A DNA stretch of 50,096 nucleotides from a bacterium (lineage in GTDB: Bacteria; Bdellovibrionota; Bacteriovoracia; Bacteriovoracales; Bacteriovoracaceae): the NCBI GenBank assembly GCA_030425045.1, contig JAUHVL010000024.1, forward strand, positions 1 through 50,096, read 5' to 3'. The first letter of the stretch is position 1, and each line of letters starts with the position of its first letter. This document shows positions 44,475 to 50,096 of the stretch, piece by piece. Below the pieces are notes generated by a model that did no database searches, was not told where the DNA came from, and saw only the letters and a program-made list of their open reading frames with translations. Position numbers and translations under genes: made by a program.

Positions 44475-44548
44475 AGTAAATTTATACCTTCGTAGATTTG
44501 TTTTGACGAGGAAACTTAGCTTATGGCATGATGCGTAGCGGAGAATTC

Positions 44549-45577
44549 ATGATCAATTTAGATAAACTTGGTGATCGCTTTAATGCTTTTAAAAAGCTTG
44601 GCGAGGAAACACGTATCCTTATTGGAAAAAGAAATGGAAATAAAACCGATGAGTGGAGTTTATACGAGCATCGTGATGTAGATGGAGTTGGGGTTCTGGT
44701 TAGTGAACTGGAAAAGTCTGTAAAAGTGACACATGTCCCTGAAATGAAAAACCCCATTAGACCATTGTGGCCTAAGTTACTTTATCTTTTTTTCAAATAT
44801 ATGAAATGGGCCTCTGGTGATAAACCCACATGGAATAAAAATTACAACTGGGATGTTGTTGGCCCACCTAAGACAAGCTCACTTTATTTTTTTTCTAAAG
44901 ATGTGACAGCTAAAATTCACCAATACTGTAAAGAGAATAAAGTATCTGTTACGTCCTTTTTTTTGGATGCTATTGATCACTCTTTAAGTGGGGAACTGCT
45001 TAATATCGATAAACGAAAATGGGTTGTTCCAATCAATATAAGAGGGTTTGTTGGTGAAAAAGTTGAGAAAAGAAATTTAAGTGTTGTCTGTCAAATATGG
45101 ATATCTGGTAATGAGTATAACGAGAGAAGAATTCAAGACAAATTGAAGAGCTTTTTAAAACAAGGCTTACACTGGGGAGGCTTTGTTAGTCTACTTATTC
45201 AAAGTAAATTATCCGAAAAAACTCTTATTAAAATATTAAAGAAACATAAAAATATTGCTCATGGACTTTTTACTAATATTGGGTCGTGGCCAAATAATTA
45301 TATAGAAGGAGATTTCCGTGACCATCTTGTTGTGGCCATACCAAGTTCACGTTTAATGCCCATCAGTTGTTTAATGTTAGAATTTCATGAGCAAATACAA
45401 CTGAATCTTTCTTTTCATCCCTGCTTAGGGATATCTGAGTTAGAACAGCAAAAATTGATGGAAAATTGGATAAACGTCAGTTATCAAAAATTGAATTTGG
45501 ACATTGAAGACGTTTTAATAGAGAATATAGCACTAAGAGATATTTTGAGTGGTAATGGATCCTTACAAACAAACTAA
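44549..45577 (+). CDS. Short HxxxDG acyltransferase (CAT/condensation/PapA-like superfamily), copy 2
   Basis: I choose the ATG at 44549 because GGAGA lies 5 bp before it; upstream ATGs at 44528 and 44531 lack a site. The 342-residue product has His41-RDV-Asp45-Gly46 (EHRDVDGVGVL), RKWVVPINIRGF, LHWGGFVSLL and AHGLFTNIGSWPN, which align with the divergent neighbour (HxxxDG, RKW-PIN-R, LHWG and G-N-G-WPN). The two are diverged paralogues and also share the short N-terminal lobe. It is coupled to the ceramidase gene, which begins 23 bp before its stop. Likely substrate type: a long-chain amine, alcohol or lipid; not shown by sequence. Confidence 0.75.
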   Translation: MINLDKLGDRFNAFKKLGEETRILIGKRNGNKTDEWSLYEHRDVDGVGVLVSELEKSVKVTHVPEMKNPIRPLWPKLLYLFFKYMKWASGDKPTWNKNYNWDVVGPPKTSSLYFFSKDVTAKIHQYCKENKVSVTSFFLDAIDHSLSGELLNIDKRKWVVPINIRGFVGEKVEKRNLSVVCQIWISGNEYNERRIQDKLKSFLKQGLHWGGFVSLLIQSKLSEKTLIKILKKHKNIAHGLFTNIGSWPNNYIEGDFRDHLVVAIPSSRLMPISCLMLEFHEQIQLNLSFHPCLGISELEQQKLMENWINVSYQKLNLDIEDVLIENIALRDILSGNGSLQTN

Positions 45578-46289
45578 TTCATATTCTATAGAGAAAGGTT
45601 GTCCTTGGTATGAAGCACAGCAAAGCTATGGGCCACCAAATATTGATTGGTGTGAGCCTTCTCATTGCTCTGTTTTTGATGAGCCTGCTAATACTTGGTC
45701 TAATTTGATATTTCTCATTGCTTTTTTTTATCTTTACAAGAAAATTAATGATTCTTTTATTCGCTTTTATGCAGTCACCTTATTTTTTGTAGGCCTATTC
45801 TCTGCTCTTTATCACGCCAGTAATAATGCCTTCTCTCAATTCTTTGATTTTGTCGGAATGTATTTAATGACAAGTATTATTTTGGCCTTTAATACCAATA
45901 GAACGAAGGCCCTTGGTACAAATATTTATAGTCAATTTTGGTTTTTTGCTTTTTTAAATATGGTCTTATTTATGTCTTTTGAATATATGGAAATACCGAT
46001 TCAATGGACAGTGGCACTTAATGTTTTTGCAACCATGTTTCTTGAGATTTTTAATGGCATCAAAGAGCAAAGTTTTAGACATTATAAGTATTTTTATTTT
46101 GGTTTTTTCTTTTTAGTCTTGGCACAGTCTTGTGCTATGATCGATTTAAATCGTATTTATTGTAATCCAAATAATCATGTTCTTCATGGACATGTGTTTT
46201 GGCATATTTTTAATGGAATATCATTAACATTTATCGGTCTTCATATGTTCTCAATCAGAAAGTTTCTTAATGAGAAAAAAACCTCTTAA
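45555..46289 (+). CDS. Alkaline ceramidase family membrane protein (CREST superfamily)
   Basis: 244 residues from the ATG at 45555, with seven predicted transmembrane helices. The complete catalytic set of alkaline ceramidases is present with the same spacing as in human ACER3: Ser83-x3-His87 (SALYHAS), Asp98 eleven residues later, and His213-x3-His217 (HGHVFWH), which would hold the zinc. The N-terminal DWCEP and FDEPANTWSN correspond to the calcium-binding DWCE and EFWNTVSN region, with a two-residue shorter gap. Family members hydrolyse the amide of ceramides to sphingoid base and fatty acid. It overlaps the acyltransferase gene by 23 bp. Fits the ceramide operon near the left end of the window. 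Confidence 0.88.
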   Translation: MDPYKQTNSYSIEKGCPWYEAQQSYGPPNIDWCEPSHCSVFDEPANTWSNLIFLIAFFYLYKKINDSFIRFYAVTLFFVGLFSALYHASNNAFSQFFDFVGMYLMTSIILAFNTNRTKALGTNIYSQFWFFAFLNMVLFMSFEYMEIPIQWTVALNVFATMFLEIFNGIKEQSFRHYKYFYFGFFFLVLAQSCAMIDLNRIYCNPNNHVLHGHVFWHIFNGISLTFIGLHMFSIRKFLNEKKTS

Positions 46290-46620
46290 TTAAAAAATAT
46301 AATTTATTAAAGGTGCCCATTTTGAAGTTTGTGACTTTCCCCAAATAAAATTCTTTTTTAATAGGATAATCATTACTTTCTGGGTTTTTAAAACTTGATG
46401 TTTGAATTGAATTCTTAAGATTGACGACAAAATGACAAGTTAAATGATCAAATTCGTAAAAGACGATAATATCAAATAATTTTAAATGTTCTGTTTGTTT
46501 TACTGTAATCAAGTCATTTATTTTTATAAGGGGGGACATAGAGTCAGAGGCAATATTGAAAGTTAATACTTTATCTTTTTTGAGTCTGTTTTTAAGTGCT
46601 AAAAATTGAATTTTATCCAA
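46267..46620 (-). CDS. Small S24/S26 signal-peptidase-like protein
   Basis: Read from TTG ending at 46620, with AAAGGA 6 bp upstream, this gives 117 residues; a TTG at 46635 is an alternative. It resembles the catalytic core of S26-type proteins: IASDSMSPLIKINDLITVK (Ser-Met with Pro), KLFDIIVFYEF for the GDIVVF strand and LTCHFVV, where His replaces the general-base Lys as in SipW/archaeal-type enzymes. No transmembrane helix is visible, unlike true signal peptidases. Small soluble proteins of this type occur next to biosynthetic gene clusters. It is convergent with the ceramidase gene (23 bp overlap). Function unclear. Confidence 0.65.
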   Translation of the reverse strand: MDKIQFLALKNRLKKDKVLTFNIASDSMSPLIKINDLITVKQTEHLKLFDIIVFYEFDHLTCHFVVNLKNSIQTSSFKNPESNDYPIKKEFYLGKVTNFKMGTFNKLYFLIKRFFSH

Positions 46621-46657
46621 AAAGTATCCTTTCAAAAATTATAACTTTTTAGATAGA

Positions 46658-47341
46658 TTATTCAATTAATTGTTTGATGATATCTCGTTGTAAATTTTTT
46701 TTGAATTGAAGACCGGCTTTGTAGACATTTTTTTCTTGGTCAAATTTCGTGATATGGACAACTTCAGACTCAAGCATACTCACATTGATATCAGAGAGGT
46801 TTTTAATTACAGCGAGACCACCTATTTGCAGTTTTCCCATTTGATGTGACTTAATCTCTATACCAATACCTGTTTCTGAAATATCAATAATACGGTATCG
46901 ATAGTATTTAAACTTACCACTGCCCGAAAGACCAACCTCTACCTCCATTCCTATTTCTCGGTTATCGGCTTCTTCCATATTAAATCTTTGAGCATTTCGC
47001 AGTTCCGAGAAAATTGTTTCGTGGTTACTAGGCAGAAATATCAAAAGGGCATTTCCTTTTTGCTGGTAAAGCTCACTTTTAAAGGTCAAATCTCTCGTTT
47101 TTGCGTGAAAATAAAGAGGTTTTTCACTATCAAGATCAAAATTTTCATCTGTGGATTTTGGTCTTACAATAAGGATGGACTTTTCAAAATTTAAACTAAT
47201 AATTTCAACATCTAAAACATTTCGTTTTATATCATCAATATTTTGCCATATTGATATGGTCTGATTTAATTCATGAATTTTATCTAAAAGGCCACAGAAC
47301 TCGTTTTTACTAAGGCCTTTTTTAAACTTAGATTCGTCCAT
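46658..47341 (-). CDS. PilZ-domain protein, putative c-di-GMP effector
   Basis: 227 residues, soluble. The N-terminal half resembles the YcgR-N beta domain and the C-terminal half is a PilZ domain with both ligand motifs: Arg115-x3-Arg119 (LRNAQRF) and Asp153-x-Ser155-x2-Gly158 (DISETGIGI). This is the same arrangement as the PilZ protein at 5843-6634. It lies upstream of the S26-like gene in the same direction (37 bp gap) and is divergent from the tandem-HTH regulator. Confidence 0.8.
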   Translation of the reverse strand: MDESKFKKGLSKNEFCGLLDKIHELNQTISIWQNIDDIKRNVLDVEIISLNFEKSILIVRPKSTDENFDLDSEKPLYFHAKTRDLTFKSELYQQKGNALLIFLPSNHETIFSELRNAQRFNMEEADNREIGMEVEVGLSGSGKFKYYRYRIIDISETGIGIEIKSHQMGKLQIGGLAVIKNLSDINVSMLESEVVHITKFDQEKNVYKAGLQFKKNLQRDIIKQLIE

Positions 47342-47484
47342 ATTTATAGTATCGACTGAATGCCAATATACTCAAATCATTTAATGTTTAAAACATGCTA
47401 AGTTGTTGAAAGTATGATGGAGTCATTGAGTAAAATCTCTTTCTCGCTTAAAATTAAGTGACACAAATTATTGCAGAGAAGATC

Positions 47485-48459
47485 ATGGACTTAGACAATG
47501 TACTTAGTGAATTATTGAAAATCGTCAGAGGGAGCAAGAGTCAAAATCAATTAAGCCAAGCACTTGGTTTTTCTGATAACCGCTATAATCGTTGGGAGAA
47601 TTTAAAAAAACCTTTGTATTGGTCTGATTTTGTAAGACTATGCCAACTTCAAAAAATAGATTTAAAATCCATTTTAAATGAGGTGTTTAATTATGAAGGG
47701 GAATTAACGACTTCAGAAATTGTTAACTTCTTTAGCTCATCTTGGAGTGGTAAGGAGCTTAATCATGTTATTTCTAGCGTTCATGAAAAAACGATTAACC
47801 GCTGGATCACAGGAGAGTCTGAACCAAAGCTCGTTGCCCTTTTTGAATTAATTGAAGTGACCCAACACATTCTCTATGAATTTTTAAATGAAATTATGTT
47901 ACATTGTGATGAAAGATCACATCTCATTGAACAAAAATATAACGAGCATATAAACTTGAAAAAAGTCTTTTATGGAAGGCCTGAATCAATTTATATTATT
48001 ATCTGTACAGAACTAGATCTCTATAAAAAGAATCATCATTCAGATCATTTTCATTTTTTCTCCGAGACTCTTAATTTTGAGTATGAGTTAGTAAAAGAGG
48101 TGTGTGAAGCAATGATGAACCTTGGTATTTTGATCAAAGATGATGAGCATTTTGTGTTTAATCCACTTTCAAAAGCAACAGCATCGAGAAAAAGTATTGA
48201 TGATGAGTTAACAAGAAAATCCCTTGAGACGAGGCTTGATCTTACAAAACAATATTTATACTTTAGAAAAAAAGAGAAAGATCTTTTCTTTGATAAAACA
48301 TTCGTTTCAAATGAAAAACTTGATCATCAAATTAATGAAGTGGTTAAAAAATGTATGCGTGATATTTCTAAGCTGATCAAAGACTCAAATACTAAGGGTG
48401 AGACGTTTGACAGGCTAAGAGTATTAAATTTACAAAGCTACGATCACTTAAGAGATTAG
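47485..48459 (+). CDS. Tandem-HTH transcriptional regulator, TIGR02147/DUF4423-like
   Basis: Start taken at the ATG 47485 with GAGAAG upstream; a GTG at 47458 is possible. 324 residues. The N-terminal third contains two XRE-like helix-turn-helix units in tandem: SQNQLSQALGFSDNRYNRWE followed by WSDFVRLCQ, and KELNHVISSVHEKTINRWI followed by PKLVALFELIE. The rest resembles the C-terminal domain of the TIGR02147 family, which is expanded in Bdellovibrio relatives and Fibrobacter, with a winged-helix-like LVKEVCEAMMNLGILIKDDEHFVFN. Probably a DNA-binding regulator. Its target is unknown; the 143-bp gap upstream shows no clear promoter. It ends 12 bp inside the convergent methyltransferase gene. 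Confidence 0.75.
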   Translation: MDLDNVLSELLKIVRGSKSQNQLSQALGFSDNRYNRWENLKKPLYWSDFVRLCQLQKIDLKSILNEVFNYEGELTTSEIVNFFSSSWSGKELNHVISSVHEKTINRWITGESEPKLVALFELIEVTQHILYEFLNEIMLHCDERSHLIEQKYNEHINLKKVFYGRPESIYIIICTELDLYKKNHHSDHFHFFSETLNFEYELVKEVCEAMMNLGILIKDDEHFVFNPLSKATASRKSIDDELTRKSLETRLDLTKQYLYFRKKEKDLFFDKTFVSNEKLDHQINEVVKKCMRDISKLIKDSNTKGETFDRLRVLNLQSYDHLRD

Positions 48460-50094
48460 TTTTTCATAAAGCGAACTTGGGACACAAAAATAATTTACAG
48501 AAATAGCTGGGTTGTATCCGTCTTTTTTAGGGTGTGGGTAAACTTTTCTTGTTCTTGTGGTGAACTTTTCTAGAATTTTATATCCACCAAGCTCTGCACA
48601 TTTTTTCCAACTAAATCTCGCACCAGGTTTTTCTTCATTATCAATAGCAGGCCTTAGTCCTTGTCCCGATAAATCATGTACGTATCTAAAACCAGCATGG
48701 TAGGTGTTCCACCCTGTCGCCAAGAGGTCTTCATTTGTTAGTCCAGACTCTTCAGTAAAAATTAAAATTAAGTTTGCTGAGACATAACCTTTAAACACTT
48801 TGACCATTTTCTCATTATCTTGATTTCTCACTTCATGAAAACCATTTCCAACGACCATGACCGCAGAGTCAAGATTGCCATTATGCGTTTTACAAATTCC
48901 TTGAATGAGTATTTCAGGTTTTCCAATATCGGCGTTATGAACAAACTTCATATTTCCAGGGAGCTTGTTTGCCTTTTGGTTTTCTTTTGCTTTTTCAATG
49001 GCAGAGTCTTCTAGATCAGCACCAAAGTATTGGATACTTTCTTCACCACTTCTTTCGAACCGTTGTCTTGTTGCCTCTCCTTGTCCAACAGCATGTTCAA
49101 TAAAGGTTGTGTATTGATAGCGGTATTCTTCACAAAAAGAGTCGAGAGCGTCGTTTATTTGTTTGAAACTTTTACTATTGGCATCTTGGCTAGCGGATAC
49201 ATTCTCTCCACGAGCGACCCAAATATCTTCAGTATTTCCTTTTAATAATTTGTCGTGATTACTGAGATAACCATGATAAGCATGAATAATCCCATAAGGA
49301 CCTGGTCCTCTCGTGAAAATTCTTTCACCAAGTTCAGAAATGGTTCTATCGTTTTCTGATAAAACACCCGCTTTTGATAGAAGAATTCTCATACTTTTTG
49401 ATAGCTTTATTGCAATGGAGCCTATCTCAACACCTTTTTTAAACTTATCTTGAACCTCTAAATATCTTGTCGCTAAAACGAGAGGAAGTATTCTAAAGCC
49501 AATCTGGATATCCTCGTATGTGGCCATCCAGTTGTGAGGATGTTCGTCAAGACTATTATAGGAAAAGAAGTTTTCTACTAAGTCTGGTTGATCACAGTTA
49601 CCAACAAAATATTCCACAATATGATAAATCATATTTCTCGGAGTAAATTCATCTAGGGAATTAAACTGAGTAAAAATCTTTTTATTGTTTACTGAGTATT
49701 GATCATTGTCTTTTGTTAAATAACCTCTTGAAGTTAGAAAATTGAGGTCATAGTTTAATACTTCACTTTCTACTTTTAAAAATGAGGCCAAATCGTCGCA
49801 ATTGAAATGGTTTTGTAGACTAAAAAATGACTCAATATTTAACTGACGGTAAGTCGAAAAAATTTGTCTCAATAACCAGAGATCTGATGGTGCTGTAACA
49901 GCAGCAGTTAATGTGACTCTTTTAAGGACGCTTATCGCTCTTTGTATATTGTTCTTTATCTCGCTTTCATTAGATTCATTGATATAAAATTCTATATCTG
50001 AAAGAGTTTCTAAAAGGAGTTCCCCGTTTTTAAAGAGGTGGGGAATATTATTTAAAAAACTTTGGTATGAGTTTTCAGCTAGGATAGGATAACC
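48448..50094 (-). CDS. Class I SAM methyltransferase-like protein, truncated by the right window edge
   Basis: The frame stays open from the stop at 48448 to the window edge (first full codon ends at 50094), so the gene starts outside; the TTG at 49872 is only internal. At least 549 codons are visible. The N-terminal part seen here is helical, with winged-helix-like segments (CDDLASFLKVESEVLNYDL, SRGYLTKDNDQYSV) as in multidomain methyltransferases. A Rossmann core follows: FIEHAVGQGEATRQRF (G-x-G motif I), FGADLEDSAIEKA (acidic motif II) and a C-terminal region with NGFHEVRN. No substrate can be assigned. It overlaps the convergent regulator by 12 bp. Confidence 0.72.
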   Translation of the reverse strand, partial: GYPILAENSYQSFLNNIPHLFKNGELLLETLSDIEFYINESNESEIKNNIQRAISVLKRVTLTAAVTAPSDLWLLRQIFSTYRQLNIESFFSLQNHFNCDDLASFLKVESEVLNYDLNFLTSRGYLTKDNDQYSVNNKKIFTQFNSLDEFTPRNMIYHIVEYFVGNCDQPDLVENFFSYNSLDEHPHNWMATYEDIQIGFRILPLVLATRYLEVQDKFKKGVEIGSIAIKLSKSMRILLSKAGVLSENDRTISELGERIFTRGPGPYGIIHAYHGYLSNHDKLLKGNTEDIWVARGENVSASQDANSKSFKQINDALDSFCEEYRYQYTTFIEHAVGQGEATRQRFERSGEESIQYFGADLEDSAIEKAKENQKANKLPGNMKFVHNADIGKPEILIQGICKTHNGNLDSAVMVVGNGFHEVRNQDNEKMVKVFKGYVSANLILIFTEESGLTNEDLLATGWNTYHAGFRYVHDLSGQGLRPAIDNEEKPGARFSWKKCAELGGYKILEKFTTRTRKVYPHPKKDGYNPAISVNYFCVPSSLYEKLIS

Positions 50095-50096
50095 AG

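Noticed and set aside
48448-49872. Complete methyltransferase gene starting at the TTG at 49872
   Set aside because: The frame continues open upstream to the window edge with protein-like sequence, so this start is very unlikely.
1-50096. tRNA, rRNA, CRISPR arrays, insertion sequences or prophage
   Set aside because: No spaced repeats, transposase or integrase genes or cloverleaf-like segments were seen; gaps are too short for most RNA genes.

Overview
The window is about 50 kb of AT-rich, very densely coding bacterial chromosome. About 46 genes are packed into short operons, no gap exceeds about 200 bp, and convergent genes often overlap at their 3' ends. There are no RNA genes, phage genes, insertion sequences or CRISPR arrays that I can see. 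The gene content suggests a Gram-negative, free-living or predatory member of the Bdellovibrionota, in the Bacteriovorax/Halobacteriovorax direction. The clues are many secreted proteins, lipoproteins and beta-barrels, a DUF3943 protein, two PilZ proteins, a TIGR02147-like tandem-HTH regulator and a sphingolipid pathway. This placement is an inference from gene families; no marker gene such as 16S rRNA is present.

Layout. 0-4.4 kb: a truncated gene, then a minus-strand operon (spt, GNAT acyltransferase, SDR, chalcone-isomerase-like) that I read as a ceramide (sphingolipid) synthesis operon. 4.5-9.9 kb: a secreted GNAT-like protein, tpm, a PilZ protein, pepN and a JAMM-like protein. 10-14.7 kb: a FecR-domain protein with collagen-like and polyproline tracts, an outer-membrane barrel/DUF3943 pair, a Tat-exported HiPIP and a coiled-coil protein. 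14.8-20.5 kb: a complete SUF Fe-S assembly operon (rrf2-sufB-sufC-sufD-sufS-nfu). 20.7-22.5 kb: two convergent lipoproteins. 22.5-27.2 kb: an overlapping operon of CHASE2-adenylate cyclase, SH3 protein, M48 protease and OMPP1/FadL-like barrel. 27.2-31.9 kb: an operon of three secreted proteins (one a HAD phosphatase) ending in an RND pump. 32-37.5 kb: L-serine dehydratase, lysC-lysA, doxX and capA-like. 37.6-41 kb: ribD-ribE-ribBA-ribH.

41.1-46.6 kb is the most unusual region. A gene fusing a radical-SAM/SPASM enzyme to a DegT-type aminotransferase is translationally coupled to a short HxxxDG acyltransferase. A paralogous acyltransferase is transcribed divergently and overlaps a gene for an alkaline ceramidase with a complete Zn active site. 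A small S26-like protein follows on the other strand. With the ceramide operon about 40 kb away, this suggests that the organism makes, remodels and perhaps decorates sphingolipids. A working hypothesis is that the fusion oxidises an alcohol and transaminates the ketone (as BtrN and BtrS do separately in butirosin synthesis), and that the acyltransferases then acylate the amine.

The last 3.5 kb hold a second PilZ protein, the tandem-HTH regulator and a methyltransferase-like gene that runs off the right edge. Across the window the tetranucleotide GGCC is conspicuously frequent for such AT-rich DNA.
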